A DNA stretch of 64,000 bases from Rodentibacter heidelbergensis (GCF_002000125.1 NZ_MLHH01000004.1:33254-97253); one strand, 5' to 3'; numbered from the stretch's first letter, positions 10,339 through 19,462 are shown. Notes: generated by a model not told the origin, from the sequence alone. Numbers and translations: made by a program.

Positions 10339-10560
10339 ATGATGATATTTTTTACCGCAATCGCATTGAAAGCACTCATTCTACCAGTGCAGAGAGGAGT
10401 GTGGCATAAAATTGAGCGGATGGTTGAAAACCGCGATATTTTTGATTTCACCCTTGATGAGCAGGATTTAGCACAAATTGCGACACTCAATCGTGATGAG
10501 ATCATCTTCAATCACCGTGATCCGAAAATGGTGAAAGGGTTGGCAGAACATCGCGGATAA
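10339..10560 (+). pseudogene. Aldo/keto reductase, C-terminal remnant
   Basis: The last 50 residues (KIERMVENRDIFDFTL, then DLAQIATLNRDE and NHRDPKMVKGL) match the C-terminal end of 2,5-diketo-D-gluconate reductase type aldo/keto reductases (about 275-285 residues). The barrel with the catalytic Tyr, Asp, Lys and His is missing. The first 20 codons look like wrong-frame or junction sequence. This is a 5'-truncated gene. Confidence 0.65.
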
Positions 10561-10612
10561 GGCGATCAATATTAATAAATGATTTAACGATTAATATTCA
10601 AGAGGAGAACTT

Positions 10613-12157
10613 ATGTCTAGTTGGTCGGAAGGCTATGTGAGTGATGTAAACTACACGTTTGGTTATTATTCGGAACTCAATCCTAATAATGCGATTGTTC
10701 CCTTTCTTATGGCGGGGTTAGCCTTACCTGAATCGATTTTAAACGGTCAATATCATGCTTGTGAGCTTGGTTTTGGACAAGGGGTATCGGTAAATGCCCA
10801 TGCAACGGCGGGGTATGCCAAATGGTATGCCACGGATTTTAACCCCTCTCAAGCCAATTTTGCCCGTCATCTTTCTCATATTGCCGATAATGGTGCATTA
10901 ATTGCAGACCAAGGTTTTAATGAATTTTGTCAACGTGATGATTTACCGGAATTTGATTTTATTGGATTACACGGCATTTGGTCTTGGATTTCCGATGAAA
11001 ACAGGGCGATTTTGGTGGATTTCATTCGCCGTAAATTAAAAGTGGGTGGGATATTATATATCAGTTATAACACCTTACCGGGATGGTCGGCTCCTTCACC
11101 GTTGCGTCATTTATTGCTTGAGCACCATAACACGATGACCTCTACGGCGAACAGCCGTCAACAAAATATCAAAGACAGTGTAGAATTTGTCGAGAAAGTG
11201 TTTGCACAGAGCCCATCTCTTACTCAAAACTCACCGCAACTTCAATCTCGCCTTGAAAGCTTGAAGGATAAAGATCTCAATTATATTGCCCATGAATATC
11301 TGAATAAAGATTGGCAACCGATGTATTTTGCCGATATGCAAAAATGGTTGGAAATGGCTAAGTTAATTTTTGCTTGTTCCAGTAATTATTTAGACGATTT
11401 CAACGACACGCTCTATAACCAAGAACAGCGTGAATTAATGGCAAGTTTTAGCAATCCCTCCTTTGCGCAAACAGTGAAAGATTTTATCTTGAATAAGCAG
11501 TTTCGTAAGGATTTTTGGGTAAAAGGTGCACGTCATTTAACTCCTTATGAACAAAGTGAAGCGTGGAAAAAGCTACGCGTCTTGCTACATACCCCGCGTT
11601 TGAAAATTGAAATGAAAGCCTCAAGCCATTTAAATGTCGGGTTAAATGAAACGTTATTTAATCCTGTACTCGATATTTTACAAGATCACAAAATTCATTC
11701 TGTGAAAGCAATTGTAGAAACCTTAAAAGATCAGATAAACGAAGACGGTATCTTTAACGTCTTGGCAGTGCTTGCGGGGAAAAATAATCTAGCGATTGTT
11801 CAATCTGAAGAGGCGATTGAGCAAGCCCGTCCTCATTGTGTGGCCTTTAATCGCTATATACTGGAACAATCCCGTTCTTCGCAATTCAATATTAGCTATC
11901 TTGTCTGCCCGATTACCGGTGGGGCGTATCATATTGACTTGGTACAACGTTGGTTCTTGCTGGCGCATATTGAAGGCATTGCGAAAAATAAACAGGTGGA
12001 ATTTGCTTGGGATCTGTTAAAGGCTAACGGATTATTTATGTCGAAAGAGGGGAGAACCCTACATGATGACAACGAAGGCAAAGCCATGATGAAAGATCTC
12101 CACAAGGCGTTTGTAGAAGAACAACTTCCGTATTTAAAATGTTTAGCCATTCTCTAA
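10613..12157 (+). CDS. SAM-dependent methyltransferase with methyltransferase regulatory domain
   Basis: A 514-residue cytoplasmic protein. Residues 1-180 hold a class I methyltransferase fold: CELGFGQG near residue 50 is the SAM-binding glycine loop, YATDFNP near 76 is motif II, and GGILYISYNTLPGW near 145-158 follows. The next section (about 215-300) matches the methyltransferase regulatory domain found only behind such enzymes, and the C-terminal 200 residues have no clear assignment. The substrate is unknown. It starts after an AGAGGAG ribosome site. It sits between two gene remnants (aldo/keto reductase and CMD-family), and all three may once have formed a unit. Confidence 0.8.
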   Translation: MSSWSEGYVSDVNYTFGYYSELNPNNAIVPFLMAGLALPESILNGQYHACELGFGQGVSVNAHATAGYAKWYATDFNPSQANFARHLSHIADNGALIADQGFNEFCQRDDLPEFDFIGLHGIWSWISDENRAILVDFIRRKLKVGGILYISYNTLPGWSAPSPLRHLLLEHHNTMTSTANSRQQNIKDSVEFVEKVFAQSPSLTQNSPQLQSRLESLKDKDLNYIAHEYLNKDWQPMYFADMQKWLEMAKLIFACSSNYLDDFNDTLYNQEQRELMASFSNPSFAQTVKDFILNKQFRKDFWVKGARHLTPYEQSEAWKKLRVLLHTPRLKIEMKASSHLNVGLNETLFNPVLDILQDHKIHSVKAIVETLKDQINEDGIFNVLAVLAGKNNLAIVQSEEAIEQARPHCVAFNRYILEQSRSSQFNISYLVCPITGGAYHIDLVQRWFLLAHIEGIAKNKQVEFAWDLLKANGLFMSKEGRTLHDDNEGKAMMKDLHKAFVEEQLPYLKCLAIL

Positions 12158-12172
12158 GCAAAGGAAAAATAA

Positions 12173-12559
12173 GGGAAAGGTATTCATGATGAGCAAGGCA
12201 ATCCGACAGCAAAAACGGGATCGACCGACTATTATGCCTTAGGTACGCATACGCTCAGTACCCTAAATGGACGGGATAATTCAGCGATTTTATGGAATTT
12301 TGAGGGCATTGATTATGCTTTAAAAGCCCATTTATTCGGTTATTTGTTCAGTCGTGATAATTTAAGTGCGGTTAATCGTGAGATCGTTACCGTCAGCACC
12401 CTTGCAGGGCTGGAAACGGTGCGTTCTCATCTAGGCATTTTGAGAAATCTCGGTTTAAATGAAGTGGAATTAAAACGGATCACTGCTGAGTTAAGTAAGT
12501 CTAATCCAGTGGCTGCGGATAAGGCGAATGAGGTGTTAGAGCGGTTACAAAAACAGTGA
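12173..12559 (+). pseudogene. Carboxymuconolactone decarboxylase (CMD) family protein, 5'-truncated
   Basis: The frame is open from 12173 to TAA 12557-12559 and reads HDEQGNPTAKTGS, then HLFGYLFSRDNLS, REIVTVSTLAGLETVRSHL and LGILRNLGL. The last part is the CMD/AhpD-like helical core (usually 100-150 residues, sometimes with a long N-terminal extension). There is no ATG or good ribosome site at the front of the homologous part; the first possible starts (TTG 12344 or later) would drop conserved sequence. It is probably a remnant, though a short active product cannot be excluded. Confidence 0.6.
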
Positions 12560-12582
12560 TAAAAATGACCGCACTTTTGAGT

Positions 12583-12616
12583 AAAACCGTCCGGATAATC
12601 ACTCGGGCGGTTTTGA
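12583..12616. terminator. Bidirectional terminator between the CMD remnant and vapC
   Basis: The stem AAAACCGTCCG (12583-12593) pairs with CGGGCGGTTTT (12604-12614) with one mismatch, and is A-rich before and T-rich after. An uptake signal sequence lies just upstream at about 12567-12576. Confidence 0.65.
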
Positions 12617-13033
12617 TTATTCAAAGGGATTAAATAATCTCACGCCGGTACGGGCAAAATCTGCCGTGTTGCGTGTGACCAATATCAAATTGTGTTGAAT
12701 GGCACTTGCGGCAATCCACGCATCATTTTCAGGGGCGTGGTCTGGAATATGTAGTTTGGCGCAGATTTGAGCGGTTTTTTCATCAATTTTGAGGATTTTT
12801 CCATGAAAAGCTGATTTCACCTCTATTTCTAGCCAATATCTCAACAATTTTCCCTGCGTGGTGTCTTTACGTTCAACAGACATCACGCCTCGCTCTAATT
12901 CCATCATTACTACTGCGTTGGTAAACATTAATTCTTTTGATGTGGCTCTAACCCAGTTTGCTACGCTTTGATGACATTTATTTTTAGCTAATTTTCTGAT
13001 TTCACTAATAATGTTGGTATCCAGCAAATACAT
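12617..13033 (-). CDS. vapC: PIN-domain toxin, VapC family
   Basis: A 138-residue PIN-domain ribonuclease toxin. The conserved acidic residues are visible: Asp5 in LLDTN, Glu in MMELERG near residue 45, and Asp in ENDAWIAA near 103, followed by TRNTADF. VapC toxins cut tRNA or rRNA and are held inactive by the antitoxin. Its ATG is 9 bp after the antitoxin stop, the usual antitoxin-toxin order. The closest type is the FitB/VapC group with a Phd partner. Confidence 0.9.
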   Translation of the reverse strand: MYLLDTNIISEIRKLAKNKCHQSVANWVRATSKELMFTNAVVMMELERGVMSVERKDTTQGKLLRYWLEIEVKSAFHGKILKIDEKTAQICAKLHIPDHAPENDAWIAASAIQHNLILVTRNTADFARTGVRLFNPFE

Positions 13034-13042
13034 TATTTCCCC

Positions 13043-13303
13043 TTATTCTGAAAAATCAACAGGACGTCGTTGGGTCCGACTGCGTGCTTGTAATTCCCAC
13101 TCAATATCGGCTACATCAGGATTGGTAGGGCAAAGTGCATCAGCAATGCTGATAAACGGTTTTTGTGTTTTTTCATAGTCTGAATAACTCATCAACACAA
13201 ATGCCGGTGTACCACGATTGGTGATAATCACTGGTTCTTTTAAGGCGTATTTTTGGGCTTGACTGGAATGTTGGTTAAATTCACGGCTGGTCATAATGGG
13301 CAT
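13043..13303 (-). CDS. Phd/YefM-family antitoxin, partner of VapC
   Basis: An 86-residue antitoxin. The N-terminal part (MTSREFNQHSSQAQKYA, then PVIITNRGTPAFVLMSYSDYE) is the Phd/YefM DNA-binding fold. The acidic, proline-containing C-terminus is the part expected to bind VapC. It is the first gene of the pair, and the promoter region upstream is probably autoregulated. Confidence 0.88.
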   Translation of the reverse strand: MPIMTSREFNQHSSQAQKYALKEPVIITNRGTPAFVLMSYSDYEKTQKPFISIADALCPTNPDVADIEWELQARSRTQRRPVDFSE

Positions 13304-13407
13304 ATTACATCTCCCTTAATGTAGATAAGTAGATACAATATTAGTGCGTTTTTTTGCCTTGGACAAGGGCAATATTATTTTCTTTAAAATAAACAGCCGA
13401 AATATGC

Positions 13408-13438
13408 TTGACCTTAACCTAAGGTTAGGGTTTAAGAT
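13408..13438 (+). promoter_or_regulatory. Second MerR-family (CueR-like) promoter
   Basis: -35 TTGACC (13408-13413), a 19-bp spacer, and -10 TAAGAT (13433-13438). The spacer starts TTAACCTAAGGTTAGGG and contains the dyad CCTTAACCTAAGGTTAGG. The -35 and first half-site match those at 4140-4171 before the DUF411/oxidase genes, so one copper sensor probably drives both units. Confidence 0.8.
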
Positions 13439-13469
13439 GCCTGCTCAATTTAACCCAATGGAGTATTTT

Positions 13470-13817
13470 ATGAAAAAACAAATGATCGCATTACTCGGTT
13501 TAACCCTTGGTGCAGCAGCGATGGCTAACACCACTCATCACCATCAAGCCACTCATCTTACCCCGATGTAGCAAGAATTAATGGTGGGAATGAATGAAAT
13601 GCACCAAGATATGATGAAAGGTATGGAAAGCCAAGATGCGGATATTGCCTTTGCTGCGGGGATGATTCCTCATCATCAAGGTGCGGTGAAAATGGCGGAG
13701 ATTGAGCTGAAATATGGCAAAGATCCTGAATTACGCCAACTGGCTAAAAATATTATTCAGGCGCAAGAAGAGGAAATTAAATTTATGCAACAATGGTTGA
13801 AGAAACACCAAAAATAA
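13470..13817 (+). pseudogene. DUF305 (ferritin-like, copper-associated) exported protein with an amber stop
   Basis: From ATG 13470, after a MerR-type promoter, the frame gives a signal peptide (MKKQMIALLGLTLGAAAMA) and a His-rich start. It then hits TAG at 13569-13571, where family members continue without interruption. The same frame resumes and encodes the whole DUF305 core, with the signature GMIPHHQGAVKMAE and the end IKFMQQWLKKH. A single C-to-T change (CAG to TAG) explains it. DUF305 proteins are periplasmic and often sit with copper oxidases. Suppression or internal restart at 13581 would give a product without a signal peptide, so the gene is probably dead. Confidence 0.8.
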
Positions 13818-13881
13818 CATAACGATTTCATCTCATTATAAAAATAGTTGCTCTACAAATTTTAATATCCTTTATCAGATT

Positions 13882-13973
13882 AAAAGTGCGGTCGATTTTA
13901 GGGGCATTTCGGCTTATATCAGCCATCAATTAGCCGCTTTTGCAAAAACAGGAGAAAAAGCGACCGCACTTTT
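13882..13973. repeat. Widely spaced inverted pair of uptake signal sequences
   Basis: AAAAGTGCGGTCG at 13882-13894 is the exact inverse of 13961-13973, with 66 bases between. It lies after the DUF305 remnant in the 13818-14333 gap, which otherwise holds only a small possible ORF at 14087. Confidence 0.6.
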
Positions 13974-14086
13974 CACTCAAAAGAGATTATTGAATTTTAC
14001 TCAATAGCCCATTCAATTGTTCCCATCTAATCAAAACAATCTTTCCCACCTATAATGGGTTTAACTTAATTTTATGGAGAAAAACA

Positions 14087-14194
14087 ATGATTGCTTTATT
14101 TTCCGCCCCGATTGGCGTGTTGGTGGGAATGGGGATTGCTTTTCAAACGGGAATTGAAGAACTTTTGCTAACCAGGGATGATAAAACCACTTAG
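14087..14194 (+). CDS. Possible small ORF (35 aa) or start of a decayed membrane gene
   Basis: ATG 14087 is preceded by a good GGAG ribosome site and by TATAAT at 14051. The product begins MIALFSAPIGVLVGMGIAF, a single hydrophobic segment, and ends 16 residues later at TAG. The following 80 bp read on as protein-like sequence but carry no gene. It is either a small membrane protein or the leftover start of a transporter. Confidence 0.3.
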   Translation: MIALFSAPIGVLVGMGIAFQTGIEELLLTRDDKTT

Positions 14195-14333
14195 CCTGAT
14201 TGCGCCTAAACTCAATGGGATAGTTGATGATCTATCACAATTGTATTTCGACACAAGTAGTAATAAGTACGTTAAATAAAATAAAGGCCGGAATGGATAA
14301 AACATCTCAAAATCCGACCGCTCTTTCATCACC

Positions 14334-14915
14334 TTAACCAAACACTTTCGTCAGATGAGCTTTGTAATCAGCGATATATTTTGGCACATCCGGTGATTTG
14401 ATTACATCGTTGCAAATGAAGGTCGGTAATGCTTCTTTGATCCCAATAAATTCATTGGCTTTGTGGAAGTGAAGATATACCCCATCCACGCCTTGTTCTT
14501 CAAAGAAATCGTTAGGTGCGGTGAAGGCCTCAATAGGGGCGTTCCAAGTTAAAGAAAGCATATGTTTTTTACCGTGGAGCAAACCACCCGTGCCGTAGCC
14601 TTTGGTCGGTTCAACACGATGACGACCATCACTGTGATAAAGTTTGCCGTGTCCGGCGGTAAAGACCTCGTCAATGTATTTTTTGACCGTCCAAGGTTCA
14701 CCCATCCACCAACCCGGCATTTGCCAGATCACGGCATCCATCCAAAGGAATTTTTCGACTTCTTCTTCAATGTTATAGCCGTTATCAATCACGGTTTCCT
14801 GAATGTTGTGTCCAAGTTGTTTCAATACTTCACAAGCAGTGTGGTGCAAGGTGTGGTTCAGTTGTCCGTTTGAATGACCGAAGGCTTTGCCGCCATCTAA
14901 TAATAAAATATTCAT
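14334..14915 (-). CDS. mdaB: NADPH-dependent quinone reductase MdaB (modulator of drug activity B)
   Basis: A 193-residue flavodoxin-fold enzyme that reduces quinones with two electrons using FAD and NADPH, protecting against redox cycling. It is close to E. coli MdaB along its whole length: GHSNGQLN near residue 13, WQMPGWWMGEPWTVKKYID at about 64-82, LSLTWNAPIEAF, and the end NDVIKSPDVPKY. The length is normal. It is transcribed alone, with AAGGAAAG before the ATG. Confidence 0.92.
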   Translation of the reverse strand: MNILLLDGGKAFGHSNGQLNHTLHHTACEVLKQLGHNIQETVIDNGYNIEEEVEKFLWMDAVIWQMPGWWMGEPWTVKKYIDEVFTAGHGKLYHSDGRHRVEPTKGYGTGGLLHGKKHMLSLTWNAPIEAFTAPNDFFEEQGVDGVYLHFHKANEFIGIKEALPTFICNDVIKSPDVPKYIADYKAHLTKVFG

Positions 14916-14989
14916 ATTCTTTCCTTTCTAATCGAATAAAATCACGGCTTTTCTATAAACGTGATATTCATGCCGTAAAGCTTTGAGAG

Positions 14990-15817
14990 TTAAGCGGTTT
15001 GGCGTAAACCCAGCGTGCCGTCGTCTTCCATTTCTTTTGCCACACCAATCACTTCTGCCACTTTATCCCCCTCTTTAAAGAAGACGAAACCGCCGTTTTC
15101 CATTTTTGTCCAAACTTCATCTTTGGTGAGGGGGAAGGTGGTGATAATGGTTACTTTATCGCCATCTTTGGCGTAATCATTAAAATCAATCACGCCATCG
15201 TCATCAATTCGGTGTGCTTTTCCGAAAGGGGCTTTGCGTGTTAGATAATGCAAATTGGTTGAACAATGGGCGATCATCCATTCTCCATTCGAAAGAATAA
15301 AGTTGAAAGTGCCATGGGTAGCAAGTTCTTTGGTCACTTCTTGAATGGCTTCAAAAATTTGTATTTCGGTCGGTTTTTTTCGGAAACGATTTTTTAAATA
15401 TTCCGCCATATAGCAGAAAGCGGTCTCGGAATCGGTGGAACCAATAGGTTGGCAGAAACTTTCCGACATATCGGGTAAGTTTTTTAAATTACCATTATGA
15501 GCGAACACCCAATTTTCACCCCAAATTTCTCTAATAAAAGGATGAGTATTTTCGATATTTACCTCGCCTTGTGTGGCTTTGCGAATATGGGCGATAACAT
15601 TGAGGGATTTAATGTTGTACTGTTTCACACAGTCTGCGATAGGAGAAAGGGAGGCGGGACGATTGTCACGAAAAATACGCACGCCACGTCCTTCAAAAAA
15701 TGCAATTCCAAATCCGTCAGAATGGCAATCTGTTAAACCGGCACGACGCCGAAAGCCTTCAAAGGAAAAAACAATATCCGTTGGGGTATTGCAATTCATA
15801 CCGAGTAATTGACACAT
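14990..15817 (-). CDS. yafJ: Class II glutamine amidotransferase YafJ
   Basis: A 275-residue member of the YafJ family of stand-alone class II (Ntn) amidotransferases. Cys2, the N-terminal nucleophile after Met removal, is present (MCQLLG), followed by DGFGIAFFEG, HIRKATQGEV and FAHNGNL, the usual glutamine-binding motifs. The synthase partner is missing in this family and the physiological amide acceptor is unknown. The length is normal. Confidence 0.9.
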   Translation of the reverse strand: MCQLLGMNCNTPTDIVFSFEGFRRRAGLTDCHSDGFGIAFFEGRGVRIFRDNRPASLSPIADCVKQYNIKSLNVIAHIRKATQGEVNIENTHPFIREIWGENWVFAHNGNLKNLPDMSESFCQPIGSTDSETAFCYMAEYLKNRFRKKPTEIQIFEAIQEVTKELATHGTFNFILSNGEWMIAHCSTNLHYLTRKAPFGKAHRIDDDGVIDFNDYAKDGDKVTIITTFPLTKDEVWTKMENGGFVFFKEGDKVAEVIGVAKEMEDDGTLGLRQTA

Positions 15818-15947
15818 AAAATCCTACTAAAATACAACTTATTTAATAACCTTATAATGTGTGCAGATTTAACACCATTATAAGGTGAATTTCAAGTGAT
15901 GTATTGTGGGATTTTTAGACAAAAATGTGATAGGAAATCGCCAGCGG

Positions 15948-16325
15948 TTATTTATACAATTTATGGTACATTTTTCGCAATTCAGGCATTTCGCTGAGTT
16001 TTTCTTTGGCGTCATTTAACTGATTTTGTTCGGCAAGCGTTTTGGCTTCCGTGGCAACATCAATGACTTTTTGTAAACCCTGTTGATACCCCGGGAATTG
16101 AGAAATATCGCCATCCCATGCGGGTGGAACAGTGGCTTTCGATTTTTCGGCGGCCTCAATAAAAGCACTCATATTATTTTTAAATTCTTCAGCAGACTCC
16201 GTGCGATTGGCGAAATTGAGGCGTTGCGCCATAATCATCATTTCATCGCGCAGATTAACTTGATTGGAGGCAAAAGTAGATGTGCAAAGCATCAAGAAAG
16301 CAAAGAATGTAAAAAGTTTTTTCAT
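15948..16325 (-). CDS. cybC: Soluble cytochrome b562
   Basis: A 125-residue periplasmic four-helix-bundle haem protein. The signal peptide MKKLFTFFAFLML...TFA is followed by NLRDEMMIMAQRL, which holds the Met haem ligand. The C-terminal helix has MYHKLYK with the His ligand. ATG 16325 is preceded by AAGGA; an upstream TTG would add only two residues. Its electron partner is unknown, as for E. coli cytochrome b562. Confidence 0.85.
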   Translation of the reverse strand: MKKLFTFFAFLMLCTSTFASNQVNLRDEMMIMAQRLNFANRTESAEEFKNNMSAFIEAAEKSKATVPPAWDGDISQFPGYQQGLQKVIDVATEAKTLAEQNQLNDAKEKLSEMPELRKMYHKLYK

Positions 16326-16375
16326 AAACAATTCCTTATCTTTTAGAGATTAAATTCAATGTTATTTTAAACATA

Positions 16376-16408
16376 GCAAAAAGCCGCTAAATTTCTCTAG
16401 CGGCTTCT
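16376..16408 (-). terminator. Terminator of the tRNA-Phe/tRNA-Asn unit
   Basis: A 9-bp stem AAGCCGCTA/TAGCGGCTT (16381-16389 with 16398-16406), followed on the minus strand by a T-rich run. It lies directly after tRNA-Asn. Confidence 0.75.
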
Positions 16409-16415
16409 TAGAATT

Positions 16416-16491
16416 TGGCTCCTCCTGCGGGACTCGAACCTGCGACATATGGATTAACAGTCCACCGTTCTACCGACTGAACTAAGGAGGA
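16416..16491 (-). tRNA. tRNA-Asn (GTT)
   Basis: A 76-base gene including encoded CCA. The acceptor stem is TCCTCCT/AGGAGGA, the anticodon loop CTGTTAA has GTT, and GGTTCGAGTCC forms the T arm. It lies two bases after tRNA-Phe on the minus strand, so both come from one transcript. Confidence 0.95.
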
Positions 16492-16493
16492 AA

Positions 16494-16569
16494 TGGTGCC
16501 TCGAGGCGGAATCGAACCACCGACACGGGGATTTTCAATCCCCTGCTCTACCGACTGAGCTATCGAGGC
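16494..16569 (-). tRNA. tRNA-Phe (GAA)
   Basis: A 76-base gene including encoded CCA. The acceptor stem is GCCTCGA/TCGAGGC, the anticodon loop TTGAAAA has GAA, and the T arm contains GGTTCGATTCC. It is the first gene of the Phe-Asn pair. Confidence 0.95.
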
Positions 16570-16721
16570 GTTATTATAGGCTAGTGCCGAACAACGGGGC
16601 GTATTAAACTATTTTTTCGGTTATCGGTCAACAACTAAATTTAAAAAAGTGAAAAAAAAATCGTATTTGAATGGTTAATAATCAAAATGGTGATAAAAAA
16701 GACGAATTTTGTCTGATTTTT

Positions 16722-17204
16722 TTACTTTCTCGCTAAAATTAGAAAACGGCAGTCGTAAGGGTTATCTTCATCTTTTTGGCGATATTGTTCAAATTCAATG
16801 TGCCATTCAGCCCAATTTAAGGGAGGGAAAAAAGTATCGCCATCCAGTTCGGTTTGAATTTGCGTTAAATAGAGTTTATCTGCTTGGGGTAAATATTGCT
16901 TAAAGAGTTCACCGCCACCAATAAGCATTATTTCTTCTGAATCTTTGACAAAATCGACCGCACTTTCAAGGCTGTTTTTCCAGATGATCCCTTCATGTTC
17001 ATAGGGTTGACGTGATAGCACAATATTCACACGTTTGGGCAGGGGGCGACCAATACTTTCAAAGGTTTTACGTCCCATAATCACCGGTTTCCCTGTGGTA
17101 TTTTTTCTAAACCAAGCCAGATCGGCGGGAAGGTGCCAAGGCATTTGGTTGTCTTTACCAATCACGCTATTGAGAGTGGTGGCAACAATTAAACTGAATG
17201 TCAT
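16722..17204 (-). CDS. folA: Dihydrofolate reductase
   Basis: A 160-residue enzyme reducing dihydrofolate to tetrahydrofolate with NADPH, the trimethoprim target. Motifs: MTFSLIVATTLNSVIGKDNQMPWHLPADL, shown here as IGKDNQMPWHLP with catalytic Asp in PADL, then VIMGRKTFESIG, IVLSRQ, and IGGGELFKQYLP. ATG 17204 follows AAGGAG by a good spacing, so the 12-residue upstream extension to 17240 is not used. The size matches E. coli FolA. Confidence 0.93.
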   Translation of the reverse strand: MTFSLIVATTLNSVIGKDNQMPWHLPADLAWFRKNTTGKPVIMGRKTFESIGRPLPKRVNIVLSRQPYEHEGIIWKNSLESAVDFVKDSEEIMLIGGGELFKQYLPQADKLYLTQIQTELDGDTFFPPLNWAEWHIEFEQYRQKDEDNPYDCRFLILARK

Positions 17205-17319
17205 AAAAACTCCTTGTTGAAGAGTGAAGCAATATATCACAGCGCCACATAAAGTTAATGCTTTTTAACAAATTTAGTGATAACGTAAACGGCATTTTTT
17301 GAGATGAAAATAAAGCAAA

Positions 17320-18423
17320 ATGAATAAGAAAACCATTGTTGTTAAATTTGGCACCAGCACCTTAACTCAAGGCTCACCAAAATTAAATTCGCCGCATATG
17401 ATGGAAATTGTCAGACAAATTGCACAGCTTCATCATGAGGGCTTTCGTATTGTGATTGTTACTTCCGGCGCTATTGCCGCAGGTCGTCATTATTTAAATC
17501 ATCCTACGCTACCTCCGACCATTGCATCCAAACAACTATTAGCTGCGGTAGGGCAAAGCCAACTGATCCAGGCTTGGGAAAAATTATTTGCGATTTACGA
17601 TATTCATATCGGACAGATCTTATTGACCCGTGCAGATATCGAAGATCGTGAGCGTTTTCTCAATGCCCGTGATACCTTGCATGCGCTTTTGGATAATCAC
17701 ATCATTCCTGTTATTAATGAAAATGATGCGGTGGCAACGGCAGAAATTAAGGTAGGGGATAACGATAATCTCTCGGCGTTGGTGGCCATTCTCGTGCAAG
17801 CAGAGCAACTTTATCTCTTAACGGATCAGCAAGGGCTATTTGATAGTGATCCCCGTAAAAATCCGCAAGCAAAATTGATTTCAGTGGTGGATAAAATTAC
17901 CGATCATATTCGTTCCATTGCCGGAGGGAGTGGTACAAATCTTGGTACAGGCGGGATGAGTACGAAAATTATCGCCGCCGATGTGGCAACCCGATCCGGT
18001 ATTGAAACCATTATCGCCCCGGGCAATCGTTCAAATGTGATTGTGGATTTAGCCCATGAACAGAATATTGGCACAAAGTTTACTGCTCATCACTCAGATC
18101 GTTTGGAAAGTCGCAAGCAATGGTTATTTGCCGCCCCTTCAGCCGGGGAAATCACCATTGATGAAGGGGCCGAACAAGCGATGCTTATGCAAAATAAATC
18201 GTTATTACCCGCAGGGATTGTCGCGGTTGAAGGGCGTTTTTCTCGTGGTGAAGTAGTGAAAATTTATAACCAGGCAGGCAAAAATATCGCACTGGGTATG
18301 CCTCGTTATAATAGTGATGCCTTATTGCTGATCAAAGGAAAAAAATCTCAAGAAATTGAAGCGGTTTTAGGTTACGAATATGGCGCAGTAGCGCTTCATC
18401 GTGATGATATGATTATTTTATAA
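17320..18423 (+). CDS. proB: Glutamate 5-kinase
   Basis: A 367-residue enzyme phosphorylating glutamate in the first step of proline synthesis. An amino-acid-kinase domain (about 1-255: [16 protein letters not shown]-like [38 protein letters not shown]) is followed by a C-terminal PUA domain (about 275-360). It is full length and ends nine bases before the DUF2799-like gene, with which it may be co-transcribed. proA is not adjacent. Confidence 0.95.
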   Translation: MNKKTIVVKFGTSTLTQGSPKLNSPHMMEIVRQIAQLHHEGFRIVIVTSGAIAAGRHYLNHPTLPPTIASKQLLAAVGQSQLIQAWEKLFAIYDIHIGQILLTRADIEDRERFLNARDTLHALLDNHIIPVINENDAVATAEIKVGDNDNLSALVAILVQAEQLYLLTDQQGLFDSDPRKNPQAKLISVVDKITDHIRSIAGGSGTNLGTGGMSTKIIAADVATRSGIETIIAPGNRSNVIVDLAHEQNIGTKFTAHHSDRLESRKQWLFAAPSAGEITIDEGAEQAMLMQNKSLLPAGIVAVEGRFSRGEVVKIYNQAGKNIALGMPRYNSDALLLIKGKKSQEIEAVLGYEYGAVALHRDDMIIL

Positions 18424-18432
18424 GGATGTATT

Positions 18433-18777
18433 GTGAAAAAAGCCTTTATTTTTGCTTTGTTATGGGGTTCTTTGACATTAAATGTGTTGGCAGATAGTGG
18501 TGCAGGACGTTCTCCCTTTTATGTGAATAGCTCAACAAAACGTTTAAACACAGCCGATTGCCATGATGCGGATGATTGGTATCTAGATGGTTTTAGAGTA
18601 GGAAAAACGTTCAGTGCTTATCAACAAAGTTTATTGCAACAGCGTATTAATTACTGTCAGCAATACGGGGGTGTTTCTAGTGGGTTAAAGTCGGCATGGA
18701 TGCAAGGTTATAAAAAAGGAGCACCACTTCAGAAAAAACAGAGTAAGAAAAAACGAAAAAAACACGCTCGAGTTTAG
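18433..18777 (+). CDS. Small exported protein, DUF2799-like
   Basis: A 114-residue product from GTG 18433, following AAGGATG. The signal peptide covers residues 1-20 (ends LNVLA). The mature protein has Cys in NTADCHDADDWYLDGF and NYCQQYGG, and a G-x3-W-x2-GY pattern (SAWMQGYKKGA) as in the short DUF2799 repeats (Y/W-x2-G...YC..YG...GY). The last 20 residues are strongly basic (KKQSKKKRKKHARV). It is probably periplasmic or an envelope protein; function unknown. Confidence 0.6.
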   Translation: MKKAFIFALLWGSLTLNVLADSGAGRSPFYVNSSTKRLNTADCHDADDWYLDGFRVGKTFSAYQQSLLQQRINYCQQYGGVSSGLKSAWMQGYKKGAPLQKKQSKKKRKKHARV

Positions 18778-18790
18778 CTTGATATAAAGG

Positions 18791-18838
18791 GAGCGGTTGA
18801 AATTCACCTTGAAAATCAACCGCTCTTTTTCTTTGAGA
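18791..18838. terminator. Bidirectional terminator between convergent genes
   Basis: A 10-bp stem GAGCGGTTGA/TCAACCGCTC (18791-18800 with 18826-18835) followed by TTTTT. It serves the proB unit on the plus strand and probably fklB on the minus strand. Confidence 0.7.
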
Positions 18839-19462
18839 TTAAAGAATATCTAATAATTCCACTTCAAATACAAGAGTAGAGAAAGGTGGGATTGACGCAC
18901 CTGCGCCACGTTCGCCGTAGGCAAGTTCGTGAGGAATAGTCAGTTTCCATTTAGAACCTACCGGCATCATTTGTAATGCTTCTACCCAGCCACGAATGAC
19001 ACCATTAACCGGGAATTCTGCCGGTTGACCACGGGAAACGGAACTGTCGAAGACCGTGCCGTCTGGTAATGTTCCTGTATAGTGAACACGCACTTTATCG
19101 GAGGCTGAGGGTTTCGCACCGTTCCCTTCGGTGATAACTTCATATTGAAGTCCGCTGTCTGTCACGCTGACGCCGGCTTTTTTCGCATTTTCTGCTAAAA
19201 AAGCTTTGCCTTCTTCTTCGATGGCTTTAAATTGGGCTTGTTGTGCTTGTGCCGCTTGTTGTTGAAGTTGCTGCACGGAAAGCATTAATTCATTGATATC
19301 CAATGCCGGTTGATTGTGATTAATGGCATCGAAAATTCCTTTGGCTACTGCTTCAACGGTAATCTCCATTTGGCTATCTAATAATTGTTGACCGATTTGT
19401 AAACCGATACCGTAGCTACCTTTTTCTGAAAGGCTGTCTAATTTAACTTGTTCAAAATTCAT
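18839..19462 (-). CDS. fklB: FKBP-type peptidyl-prolyl cis-trans isomerase
   Basis: A 207-residue protein of the FkpA/FklB (Mip-like) type. The N-terminal dimerisation helix region (about 1-90, Gln-rich [12 protein letters not shown]) is followed by an FKBP domain (about 115-205: [55 protein letters not shown]). There is no signal peptide, so it is cytoplasmic, as for FklB. It lies 21 bp after psd on the same strand. Confidence 0.9.
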   Translation of the reverse strand: MNFEQVKLDSLSEKGSYGIGLQIGQQLLDSQMEITVEAVAKGIFDAINHNQPALDINELMLSVQQLQQQAAQAQQAQFKAIEEEGKAFLAENAKKAGVSVTDSGLQYEVITEGNGAKPSASDKVRVHYTGTLPDGTVFDSSVSRGQPAEFPVNGVIRGWVEALQMMPVGSKWKLTIPHELAYGERGAGASIPPFSTLVFEVELLDIL

